Below, in pieces: positions 1-10,263 of a DNA stretch of 64,000 nt. The stretch is from Lasioglossum baleicum (taxonomy: Eukaryota > Arthropoda > Insecta > Hymenoptera > Halictidae). Under the pieces are notes generated by a model that searched no databases, had not been told where the DNA came from, and saw only the letters and a program-made list of their open reading frames with translations. A program made the position numbers and the translations under genes. The stretch covers positions 1 to 64,000 of the forward strand of contig NW_027469531.1 in the NCBI RefSeq assembly GCF_051020765.1, read 5' to 3'. Each line of letters opens with the position of its first letter. Positions within the stretch are counted from its first letter, which is position 1.

Positions 1-830
1 TACTCGACTAGCCTGCGGGATGCATCCTCTCGCTCGTGTTTTTACTCGACTAGCCTGCGGGATGCATCCTCTCGCACGTGTTTTTACTCGACTAGCCTGC
101 GGGATGCATACTCCCGCACGTGTTTTTACTCGACTAGCCTGCGGGATGCATCCTCTCGCACGTGTTTTTGCTCGACTAGCCATGCGCATCCCAAAAAACG
201 TGCGCATGCGCATCCCACAAAACCTGCGCATGCGCATCCCACAAAACCTCGCACGTGTTTTTACTCGACTAGCCTGCGGGATGCATCCTCTCGCACGTGT
301 TTTTGCTCGACTAGCCTGCGGGATGCATCCTCTCGCACGTGTTTTTGCTCGACTAGCCTGCGGGATGCATCCTCTCGCACGTGTTTGTGCTCGACTAGCC
401 TGCGGGATGCATCCTCTCGCACGTGTTTTTACTCGACTAGCCTGCGGGATGCATCCTCTCGCACGTGTTTTTGCTCGACTAGCCTGCGGGATGCATCCTC
501 TCGGACGTGTTTTTACTCGACTAGCCTACGGGATGCATCCTCTCGCACGTGTTTTTACTCGACTACCCTGCGGGATGCATCCTCTCGCACGTGTTTTTGC
601 TCGACTAGCCATGCGCATCCCAAAAAACCTGCGCATGCGCATCCCACAAAACCTGCGCATGCGCATCCCACAAAACCTCGCACGTGTTTTTACTCGACTA
701 GCCTGCGGGATGCATCCTCTCGCACGTGTTTTTACTCGACTAGCCTGCGGGATGCATCCTCTCGCACGTGTTTTTACTCGACTAGCCTGCGGGATGCATC
801 CTCTCGCACGTGTTTTTACTCGACTAGCCT

Positions 831-1120
831 GCGGGAAGCATCCTCTTGCACGTGTTTTTACTCGACTAGCCTTCGGGATGCATCCTCTCGCTCGTGTTTT
901 TACTCGACTACCCTGCGGGATGCATCCTCTCGCACGTGTTTTTGCTCGACTAGCCATGCGCATCCCAAAAAACCTGCGCATGCGCATCCCACAAAACCTG
1001 CGCATGCGCATCCCACAAAACCTCGCACGTGTTTTTACTCGACTAGCCTGCGGGATGCATCCTTTCGCACGTGTTTTTACCCGACTAGCCTGCGGGATGC
1101 ATCCTCTCGCACGTGTTTTT
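831..1120 (+). repeat. K-type HOR core, shortened copy (290 bp)
   Basis: The order is GCGGGAAGCATCC at 831, CTCGCTCGTG, CTACCCTG, a two-unit B block, CCTTTCGC, ACCCGAC, then GCTCGACCAG at 1121. Compared with the 416-bp copies it lacks three A monomers (126 bp) carrying CATACTCTCG, CGTGATTTT and CCTGCAGG. It also has CTAGCCTTCGGG where the others have TAGTCTGCGGG. It is either the ancestral form or a three-monomer deletion. Confidence 0.85.
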
Positions 1121-2047
1121 GCTCGACCAGCCTGCGGGATGCATCCTCTCGCACGTGTTTTTGCTCGACTAGCCTGCGGGATGCATCCTCTCGCACGTGT
1201 TTTTACTCGACTAGCCTGCGGGATGCATCCTCTCGCACGTGTTTTTGCTCGACTAGCCTGCGGGATGCATCCTCTCGCACGTGTTTTTACTCGACTAGCC
1301 TGCGGGATGCATCCTCTCGCACGTGTTTTTGCTCGACTAGCCTGCGGGATGCATCCTCTCGCACGTGTTTTTGCTCGACTAGGCATGCGCATCCCAAAAA
1401 ACCTGCGCATGCGCATCCCAAAAAACCTGCGCATGCGCATCCCACAAAACCTGCGCATGCGCATCCCACAAAACCTCGCACGTGTTTTTACTCGACTAGC
1501 CTGCGGGATGCATCCTCTCGCACGTGTTTTTACTCGACTAGCCTGCGGGATGCATTCTCTCGCACGTGTTTTTACTCGACTAGCCTGCGGGATGCATCCT
1601 CTCGCACGTGTTTTTGCTCGACTAGCCTGCGGGATGCATCCTCTCGCACGTGTTTTTGCTCGACTAGCCTGCGGGATGCTTCCTCTCGCACGTGTTCTTA
1701 CTCGACTAGCCTGCAGGATGCATCCTCTCGCACGTGTTTTTACTCGACTAGTCTGCGGGATGCATCCTCTCGCACGTGTTCTTACTCGACTAGCCTGCGG
1801 GATGCATCCTCTCGCACGTGTTTTTGCTCGACTAGCCTGCGGGATGCATCCTCTCGCACGTGTTTTTGCTCGACTAGCCTGCGGGATGCATCCTCTCGCA
1901 CGTGTTTTTACTCGACTAGCCTGCAGGATGCATCCTCTCGCACGTGTTTTTACTCGACTAGCCTGCGGGATGCATCCTCTCGCACGTGTTTTTTACTCGA
2001 CTACCCTGCGGGATGCATCGTCTCGCACGTGTTTTTGCTCGACTAGC
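1121..2047 (+). repeat. Higher-order segment, copy 1 (paired with 5849-6774)
   Basis: Shared marker variants lie at a constant 4,728-bp offset: GCTCGACCAG at 1121 and 5849, the four-part B block at 1384 and 6112, and GATGCTTCC at 1675 and 6403. The GCATCGTCTCG variant is also shared. The offset becomes 4,727 after the extra T at 1989-1994. The end of the window (from about 63.84 kb) repeats part of the same order, with GGATGCTTCC, GTTCTTACTCG, CCTGCAGG and TAGTCTG. Confidence 0.85.
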
Positions 2048-4143
2048 CATGCGCATCCAAAAAACCTGCGCATGCGCATCCCACAAAACCTCGCACGTGT
2101 TTTTACTCGACTAGCCTGCGGGATGCATCCTCTCGCACGTGTTTTTTACTCGACTAGCCTGCGGGATGCATCCTCTCGCACGTGTTTTTACTCGACTAGC
2201 CTGCGGGATGCATCCTCTCGCACGTGTTTTTACTCGACTAGCCTGCGGGATGCATCCTCTCGCACGTGTTTTTACTCGACTAGCCTGCGGGATGCATCCT
2301 CTCGCACGTGTTTTTGCTCGACTAGCCATGCGCATCCCAAAAAACCTGCGCATGCGCATCCCACAAAACCTCGCACGTGTTTTTACTCGACTAGCCTGCG
2401 GGATGCATCCTCTCGCACGTGTTTTTGCTCGACTAGCCTGCGGGATGCATCCTCTCGCACGTGTTTTTACTCGACTAGCCTGCAGGATGCATCCTCTCGC
2501 ACGTGTTTTTACTCGACTAGCCTGCGGGATGCATCCTCTCGCACGTGTTTTCACTCGACTACCCTGCGGGATGCATCCTCTCGCACGTGTTTTTGCTCGA
2601 CTAGCCATGCGCATCCCAAAAAACCTGCGCATGCGCATCCCACAAAACCTCGCACGTGTTTTTACTCGACTAGCCTGCGGGATGCATCCTCTCGCACGTG
2701 TTTTTACTCGACTAGCCTGCGGGATGCATCCTCTCGCACGTGTTTTTACTCGACTAGCCTGCGGGATGCATCCTCTCGCACGTGTTTTTACTCGACTAGC
2801 CTGCGGGATGCATCCTCTCTCACGTGTTTTTACTCGACTAGCCTGCGGGATGCATCCTCTCGCACGTGTTTTTGCTCGACTAGCCATGCGCATCCCAAAA
2901 AACCTGCGCATGCGCATCCCACAAAACCTGCGCATGCGCATCCCACAAAACCTCGCACGTGTTTTTACTCGACTAGCCAGCGGGATGCATCCTCTCGCAC
3001 GTGTTTTTACTCGACTAGCCTGCGGGATGCATCCTCTCGCACGTGTTTTTACTCGACTAGCCTGCGGGATGCATCCTCTCGCACGTGTTTTTGCTCGACT
3101 AGCCTGCGGGATGCATCCTCTCGCACGTGTTTTTGCTCGACTAGGCATGCGCATCCCCCAAAAAACCTGCGCATGCGCATCCCAAAAAACCTGCGCATGC
3201 GCATCCCACAAAACCTGCGCATGCGCATCCCACAAAACCTCGCACGTGTTTTTACTCGACTAGCCTGCGGGATGCATCCTCTCGCACGTGTTTTTGCTCG
3301 ACTAGGCATTGCGCATCCCAAAAAACCTGCGCATGCGCATCCCACAAAACCTGCGCATGCGCATCCCACAAAACCTGCGCATGCGCATCCCACAAAACCT
3401 CGCACGTGTTTTTACTCGACTAGCCTGCGGGATGCATCCTCTCGCACGTGTTTTTACTCGACTAGCCTGCGGGATGCATCCTCTCGCACGTGTTTTTGCT
3501 CGACTAGCCTGCGGGATGCATCCTCTCGCACGTGTTTTTGCTCGACTAGCCTGCGGGATGCATCCTCTCGCACGTGTTTTTACTCGACTACCCTGCGGGA
3601 TGCATCCTCTCGCACGTGTTTTTGCTCGACTAGCCATGCGCATCCCAAAAAACCTGCGCATGCGCATCCCACAAAACCTGCGCATGCGCATCCCACAAAA
3701 CCTCGCACGTGTTTTTACTCGACTAGCCAGCGGGATGCATCCTCTCGCACGTGTTTTTACTCGACTAGCCTGCGGGATGCATCCTCTCGCACGTGTTTTT
3801 ACTCGACTAGCCTGCGGGATGCATCCTCTCGCACGTGTTTTTGCTCGACTAGCCATGCGCATCCCAAAAAACCTGCGCATGCGCATCCCACAAAACCTCG
3901 CACGTGTTTTTACTCGACTAGCCTGCGGGATGCATCCTCTCGCACGTGTTTTTACTCGACTAGCCTGCGGGATGCATCCTCTCGCACGTGTTTTTACTCG
4001 ACTAGCCTGCGGGATGCATCCTCTCGCAAGTGTTTTTACTCGACTAGCCTGCGGGATGCATCCTCTCGCACGTGTTTTTACTCGACTAGCCTGCGGGATG
4101 CATCCTCTCGCACGTGTTTTTGCTCGACTAGCCATGCGCATCC
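1989..4143 (+). other. Cluster of single-base indels, left end
   Basis: Six length changes not divisible by 3 occur here: an extra T at 1989-1994, a missing C at about 2058, an extra T at 2142-2147, two extra C at 3155-3159, an extra T at 3309-3310, and a missing C at about 4142. Most lie in homopolymers or are one-base changes next to them. The paralogous 7.4-10.7 kb segment has none of them. Confidence 0.85.
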
Positions 4144-4337
4144 AAAAAACCTGCGCATGCGCATCCCACAAAACCTGCGCATGCGCATCCCACAAAACCT
4201 CGCACGTGTTTTTACTCGACTAGCCTGCGGGATGCATCCTCTCGCACGTGTTTTTGCTCGACTAGCCTGCGGGATGCATCCTCTCGCACGTGTTTTTGCT
4301 CGACTAGCCTGCGGGATGCATCCTCTCGCACGTGTTT

Positions 4338-4505
4338 GTGGTCGACTAGCCTGCGGGATGCATCCTCTCGCACGTGTTTTTACTCGACTAGCCTGCGGGA
4401 TGCATCCTCTCGCACGTGTTTTTGCTCGACTAGCCTGCGGGATGCATCCTCTCGCACGTGTTTTTACTCGACTAGCCTGCGGGATGCATCCTCTCGCACG
4501 TGTTT
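4338..4505 (+). repeat. 168-bp local duplication of four A monomers, first copy
   Basis: The variant GTGTTTGTGGTCG has its GTGGTCG at 4338 and again at 4506, exactly 168 bp (4 x 42) apart, with the same subtype order between. The same pair recurs at 9231 and 9399, so the 168-bp duplication predates the larger duplication that links these regions. Confidence 0.85.
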
Positions 4506-4770
4506 GTGGTCGACTAGCCTGCGGGATGCATCCTCTCGCACGTGTTTTTACTCGACTAGCCTGCGGGATGCATCCTCTCGCACGTGTTTTTGCTCGACTA
4601 GCCTGCGGGATGCATCCTCTCGCACGTGTTTTTACTCGACTAGCCTGCGGGATGCATCCTCTCGCACGTGTTTTTACTCGACTAGCCTGCGGGATGCATC
4701 CTCTCGCACGTGTTTTTACTCGACTACCCTGCGGGATGCATCCTCTCGCACGTGTTTTTGCTCGACTAGC

Positions 4771-4815
4771 CATGCGCATCCCAAAAAACCTGCGCATGCG
4801 CATCCCACAAAACCT
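4771..4815 (+). repeat. B block, commonest short form (partial unit plus one 24-bp unit)
   Basis: The block starts with a 20-bp partial unit that carries an A6 tract (CATGCGCATCCCAAAAAACC, 4771-4790). It continues with one full 24-bp unit (4791-4814) that starts with the palindrome TGCGCATGCGCA and ends CCCACAAAACC, plus one T. It lies between the CTCGACTAGC and CGCACGTG parts of an A monomer, replacing the 18-bp A core, so the composite monomer is 69 bp. Nearly all blocks in the window have the same two boundaries. The first unit carries A6 and the last unit CACAAAACC, so all blocks probably descend from one ancestral insertion or expansion. Confidence 0.95.
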
Positions 4816-4840
4816 CGCACGTGTTTTTACTCGACTAGCC

Positions 4841-4861
4841 TGCGGGATGCATCCTCTCGCA
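4841..4861. other. Bulged hairpin or cruciform motif inside the A monomer (reference copy)
   Basis: TGCGGGA (4841-4847) can pair with TCC (4852-4854) and CGCA (4858-4861), with a TGCA loop and a bulged TCT. That gives seven base pairs and the perfect 10-bp palindrome GGATGCATCC at its centre. It recurs in essentially every A monomer, so a transcript of either strand or single-stranded DNA would carry a hairpin about every 42 nt. Pairing is read directly from the sequence; in vivo folding is inference. Confidence 0.6.
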
Positions 4862-4865
4862 CGTG
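4860..4865. promoter_or_regulatory. CACGTG G-box/E-box in each A monomer (reference copy)
   Basis: The palindrome CACGTG is the canonical site for bHLH and bZIP G-box factors (for example Myc/Max, Cbf1, plant PIFs). Here it always sits in CTCGCACGTG followed by T5. It is kept in nearly all A monomers and recreated at each right B junction. Losses are rare, for example CTCGCAAGTG at about 4027 and 8919, CACCTG at 26536, 49144, 51142 and 54175, and CACGTA near 10161. Whether any factor binds is unknown. Confidence 0.35.
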
Positions 4866-5415
4866 TTTTTACTCGACTAGCCTGCGGGATGCATCCTCTC
4901 GCACGTGTTTTTACTCGACTAGCCTGCGGGATGCATCCTCTCGCACGTGTTTTTACTCGACTAGCCTGCGGGATGCATCCTCTCGCACGTGTTTTTACTC
5001 GACTAGCCTGCGGGATGCATCCTCTCGCACGTGTTTTTGCTCGACTAGCCATGCGCATCCCAAAAAACCTGCGCATGCGCATCCCACAAAACCTCGCACG
5101 TGTTTTTACTCGACTAGCCTGCGGGATGCATCCTCTCGCACGTGTTTTTACTCGACTAGCCTGCGGGATGCATCCTCTCGCACGTGTTTTTACTCGACTA
5201 GCCTGCGGGATGCATCCTCTCGCACGTGTTTTTACTCGACTAGCCTGCGGGATGCATCCTCTCGCACGTGTTTTTACTCGACTAGCCTGCGGGATGCATC
5301 CTCTCGCACGTGTTTTTACTCGACTAGCCTGCGGGATGCATCCTCTCGCACGTGTTTTTGCTCGACTAGCCATGCGCATCCCAAAAAACCTGCGCATGCG
5401 CATCCCACAAAACCT

Positions 5416-6111
5416 CGCACGTGTTTTTACTCGACTAGCCTGCGGGATGCATCCTCTCGCACGTGTTTTTACTCGACTAGCCTGCGGGATGCATCCTCTC
5501 GCACGTGTTTTTACTCGACTAGCCTGCGGGATGCATCCTCTCGCACGTGTTTTTGCTCGACTAGCCTGCGGGATGCATCCTCTCGCACGTGTTTTTGCTC
5601 GACTAGCCTGCGGGATGCATCCTCTCGCACGTGTTTGTGCTCGACTAGCCTGCGGGATGCATCCTCTCGCACGTGTTTTTACTCGAGTAGCCTGCGGGAT
5701 GCATCCTCTCGCACGTGTTTTTGCTCGACTAGCCTGCGGGATGCATCCTCTCGCACGTGTTTTTGCTCGACTAGCCTGCGGGATGCATCCTCTCGCACGT
5801 GTTTTTACTCGACTAGCCTGCAGGATGCATCCTCTCGCACGTGTTTTTGCTCGACCAGCCTGCGGGATGCATCCTCTCGCACGTGTTTTTGCTCGACTAG
5901 CCTGCGGGATGCATCCTCTCGCACGTGTTTTTACTCGACTAGCCTGCGGGATGCATCCTCTCGCACGTGTTTTTGCTCGACTAGCCTGCGGGATGCATCC
6001 TCTCGCACGTGTTTTTACTCGACTAGCCTGCGGGATGCATCCTCTCGCACGTGTTTTTGCTCGACGAGCCTGCGGGATGCATCCTCTCGCACGTGTTTTT
6101 GCTCGACTAGG
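5416..6111 (+). repeat. Run of 16 A monomers without a B block
   Basis: The length of 696 bp equals 16 x 42 plus the two partial monomers flanking the B blocks. Within it the sequence switches HOR identity at 5848/5849. Left of that point it matches the segment ending at 10741; right of it, it matches the segment starting at 1121. It also holds an ACTCGAGTAG variant at 5681, shared with 10574. Confidence 0.92.
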
Positions 6112-6774
6112 CATGCGCATCCCAAAAAACCTGCGCATGCGCATCCCAAAAAACCTGCGCATGCGCATCCCACAAAACCTGCGCATGCGCATCCCACAAA
6201 ACCTCGCACGTGTTTTTACTCGACTAGCCTGCGGGATGCATCCTCTCGCACGTGTTTTTACTCGACTAGCCTGCGGGATGCATTCTCTCGCACGTGTTTT
6301 TACTCGACTAGCCTGCGGGATGCATCCTCTCGCACGTGTTTTTGCTCGACTAGCCTGCGGGATGCATCCTCTCGCACGTGTTTTTGCTCGACTAGCCTGC
6401 GGGATGCTTCCTCTCGCACGTGTTCTTACTCGACTAGCCTGCAGGATGCATCCTCTCGCACGTGTTTTTACTCGACTAGTCTGCGGGATGCATCCTCTCG
6501 CACGTGTTTTTACTCGACTAGCCTGCGGGATGCATCCTCTCGCACGTGTTTTTGCTCGACTAGCCTGCGGGATGCATCCTCTCGCACGTGTTTTTGCTCG
6601 ACTAGCCTGCGGGATGCATCCTCTCGCACGTGTTTTTACTCGACTAGCCTGCAGGATGCATCCTCTCGCACGTGTTTTTACTCGACTAGCCTGCGGGATG
6701 CATCCTCTCGCACGTGTTTTTACTCGACTACCCTGCGGGATGCATCGTCTCGCACGTGTTTTTGCTCGACTAGC
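5849..6774 (+). repeat. Higher-order segment, copy 2 (paired with 1121-2047)
   Basis: It carries the same variants as 1121-2047, with a few private differences such as CTCGACGAG at 6061 and TTTTTACTCG where copy 1 has a second TTCTTACTCG. It starts exactly at the point where the 2420-5848 duplication stops, so 5848/5849 is a recombination junction between two HOR lineages. Confidence 0.85.
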
Positions 6775-8199
6775 CATGCGCATCCCAAAAAACCTGCGCA
6801 TGCGCATCCCACAAAACCTCGCACGTGTTTTTACTCGTCTAGCCTGCGGGATGCATCCTCTCGCACGTGTTTTTACTCGACTAGCCTGCGGGATGCATCC
6901 TCTCGCACGTGTTTTTACTCGACTAGCCTGCGGGATGCATCCTCTCGCACGTGTTTTTACTCGACTAGCCTGCGGGATGCATCCTCTCGCACGTGTTTTT
7001 ACTCGACTAGCCTGCGGGATGCATCCTCTCGCACGTGTTTTTGCTCGACTAGCCATGCGCATCCCAAAAAACCTGCGCATGCGCATCCCACAAAACCTGC
7101 GCATGCGCATCCCACAAAACCTCGCACGTGTTTTTACTCGACTAGCCTGCGGGATGCATCCTCTCGCACGTGTTTTTGCTCGACTAGCCTGCGGGATGCA
7201 TCCTCTCGCACGTGTTTTTGCTCGACTAGCCTGCGGGATGCATCCTCTCGCACGTGTTTGTGCTCGACTAGCCTGCGGGATGCATCCTCTCGCACGTGTT
7301 TTTACTCGACTAGCCTGCGGGATGCATCCTCTCGCACGTGTTTTTGCTCGACTAGCCTGCGGGATGCATCCTCTCGCACGTGTTTTTGCTCGACTAGCCT
7401 GCGGGATGCATCCTCTCGCACGTGTTTTTACTCGACTAGCCTGCAGGATGCATCCTCTCGCACGTGTTTTTACTCGACTAGCCTGCGGGATGCATCCTCT
7501 CGCACGTGTTTTCACTCGACTACCCTGCGGGATGCATCCTCTCGCACGTGTTTTTGCTCGACTAGCCATGCGCATCCCAAAAAACCTGCGCATGCGCATC
7601 CCACAAAACCTCGCACGTGTTTTTACTCGACTAGCCTGCGGGATGCATCCTCTCGCACGTGTTTTTACTCGACTAGCCTGCGGGATGCATCCTCTCGCAC
7701 GTGTTTTTACTCGACTAGCCTGCGGGATGCATCCTCTCTCACGTGTTTTTACTCGACTAGCCTGCGGGATGCATCCTCTCGCACGTGTTTTTGCTCGACT
7801 AGCCATGCGCATCCCAAAAAACCTGCGCATGCGCATCCCACAAAACCTGCGCATGCGCATCCCACAAAACCTCGCACGTGTTTTTACTCGACTAGCCAGC
7901 GGGATGCATCCTCTCGCACGTGTTTTTACTCGACTAGCCTGCGGGATGCATCCTCTCGCACGTGTTTTTACTCGACTAGCCTGCGGGATGCATCCTCTCG
8001 CACGTGTTTTTGCTCGACTAGCCTGCGGGATGCATCCTCTCGCACGTGTTTTTGCTCGACTAGGCATGCGCATCCCAAAAAACCTGCGCATGCGCATCCC
8101 ACAAAACCTGCGCATGCGCATCCCACAAAACCTCGCACGTGTTTTTACTCGACTAGCCTGCGGGATGCATCCTCTCGCACGTGTTTTTGCTCGACTAGG

Positions 8200-8292
8200 C
8201 ATGCGCATCCCAAAAAACCTGCGCATGCGCATCCCACAAAACCTGCGCATGCGCATCCCACAAAACCTGCGCATGCGCATCCCACAAAACCT
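8200..8292 (+). repeat. B block with three full 24-bp units
   Basis: This is the longest block size seen: a 20-bp partial unit (8200-8219), three full units (8220-8291) and a closing T, 93 bp in all. It follows CTCGACTAGG rather than CTCGACTAGC. The G form of the left junction is also the form that tends to precede blocks with a second A6 unit (for example near 1384, 6112 and 14932). Blocks of this size also occur near 11280, 13110, 17040, 24530, 45450 and 47420. Confidence 0.93.
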
Positions 8293-9230
8293 CGCACGTG
8301 TTTTTACTCGACTAGCCTGCGGGATGCATCCTCTCGCACGTGTTTTTACTCGACTAGCCTGCGGGATGCATCCTCTCGCACGTGTTTTTGCTCGACTAGC
8401 CTGCGGGATGCATCCTCTCGCACGTGTTTTTGCTCGACTAGCCTGCGGGATGCATCCTCTCGCACGTGTTTTTACTCGACTACCCTGCGGGATGCATCCT
8501 CTCGCACGTGTTTTTGCTCGACTAGCCATGCGCATCCCAAAAAACCTGCGCATGCGCATCCCACAAAACCTGCGCATGCGCATCCCACAAAACCTCGCAC
8601 GTGTTTTTACTCGACTAGCCAGCGGGATGCATCCTCTCGCACGTGTTTTTACTCGACTAGCCTGCGGGATGCATCCTCTCGCACGTGTTTTTACTCGACT
8701 AGCCTGCGGGATGCATCCTCTCGCACGTGTTTTTGCTCGACTAGCCATGCGCATCCCAAAAAACCTGCGCATGCGCATCCCACAAAACCTCGCACGTGTT
8801 TTTACTCGACTAGCCTGCGGGATGCATCCTCTCGCACGTGTTTTTACTCGACTAGCCTGCGGGATGCATCCTCTCGCACGTGTTTTTACTCGACTAGCCT
8901 GCGGGATGCATCCTCTCGCAAGTGTTTTTACTCGACTAGCCTGCGGGATGCATCCTCTCGCACGTGTTTTTACTCGACTAGCCTGCGGGATGCATCCTCT
9001 CGCACGTGTTTTTGCTCGACTAGCCATGCGCATCCCAAAAAACCTGCGCATGCGCATCCCACAAAACCTGCGCATGCGCATCCCACAAAACCTCGCACGT
9101 GTTTTTACTCGACTAGCCTGCGGGATGCATCCTCTCGCACGTGTTTTTGCTCGACTAGCCTGCGGGATGCATCCTCTCGCACGTGTTTTTGCTCGACTAG
9201 CCTGCGGGATGCATCCTCTCGCACGTGTTT

Positions 9231-9398
9231 GTGGTCGACTAGCCTGCGGGATGCATCCTCTCGCACGTGTTTTTACTCGACTAGCCTGCGGGATGCATCC
9301 TCTCGCACGTGTTTTTGCTCGACTAGCCTGCGGGATGCATCCTCTCGCACGTGTTTTTACTCGACTAGCCTGCGGGATGCATCCTCTCGCACGTGTTT
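9231..9398 (+). repeat. 168-bp local duplication of four A monomers, copied in the second large segment
   Basis: GTGGTCG occurs at 9231 and 9399, again 168 bp apart. It lies 4,893 bp from the 4338/4506 pair, in phase with the larger duplication of that region. Confidence 0.85.
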
Positions 9399-10263
9399 GT
9401 GGTCGACTAGCCTGCGGGATGCATCCTCTCGCACGTGTTTTTACTCGACTAGCCTGCGGGATGCATCCTCTCGCACGTGTTTTTGCTCGACTAGCCTGCG
9501 GGATGCATCCTCTCGCACGTGTTTTTACTCGACTAGCCTGCGGGATGCATCCTCTCGCACGTGTTTTTACTCGACTAGCCTGCGGGATGCATCCTCTCGC
9601 ACGTGTTTTTACTCGACTACCCTGCGGGATGCATCCTCTCGCACGTGTTTTTGCTCGACTAGCCATGCGCATCCCAAAAAACCTGCGCATGCGCATCCCA
9701 CAAAACCTCGCACGTGTTTTTACTCGACTAGCCTGCGGGATGCATCCTCTCGCACGTGTTTTTACTCGACTAGCCTGCGGGATGCATCCTCTCGCACGTG
9801 TTTTTACTCGACTAGCCTGCGGGATGCATCCTCTCGCACGTGTTTTTACTCGACTAGCCTGCGGGATGCATCCTCTCGCACGTGTTTTTACTCGACTAGC
9901 CTGCGGGATGCATCCTCTCGCACGTGTTTTTGCTCGACTAGCCATGCGCATCCCAAAAAACCTGCGCATGCGCATCCCACAAAACCTCGCACGTGTTTTT
10001 ACTCGACTAGCCTGCGGGATGCATCCTCTCGCACGTGTTTTTACTCGACTAGCCTGCGGGATGCATCCTCTCGCACGTGTTTTTACTCGACTAGCCTGCG
10101 GGATGCATCCTCTCGCACGTGTTTTTACTCGACTAGCCTGCGGGATGCATCCTCTCGCACGTATTTTTACTCGACTAGCCTGCGGGATGCATCCTCTCGC
10201 ACGTGTTTTTACTCGACTAGCCTGCGGGATGCATCCTCTCGCACGTGTTTTTGCTCGACTAGC

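Larger units (their letters stand above)
4830..4871 (+). repeat. A monomer, 42 bp, reference copy
   Basis: This copy matches the commonest form. It begins with CTCGACTAG, continues through CCTGCGGG and the 10-bp palindrome GGATGCATCC (4845-4854), then CTCGCACGTG with a perfect CACGTG (4860-4865), and ends with T5 and A. Two main subtypes differ at the last base: TTTTTA or TTTTTG before the next CTCG. Recurrent minor variants include CTACCCTG for CTAGCCTG, CCTGCAGG for CCTGCGGG, TAGCCAGCGGG, GTGTTTGTGCTCG and CTCGCAAGTG. The variants are not biased to any codon position, so there is no sign of coding selection. Confidence 0.98.
2420..5848 (+). repeat. Large duplicated segment, copy 1 (about 3.4 kb)
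   Basis: Rare variants match the second copy in order: TGCAGG at 2481/7442, TTTTCACTCG at 2551/7512, CCTCTCTCACG at 2812/7731, CGCAAGTG at 4027/8919, the GTGGTCG pair at 4338/9231, and ACTCGAGTAG at 5681/10574. The offset drifts from 4,961 to 4,919 to 4,893, as expected if whole monomers or units were gained or lost. This copy also holds six single- or two-base indels that copy 2 lacks. Confidence 0.85.

Noticed and set aside
4830..4871. CENP-B box in the A monomer (TCG followed by CGGGA)
   Set aside because: The conserved core needs seven bases between CG and CGGG, and A has nine (ACTAGCCTG). The TT before CG is also absent.
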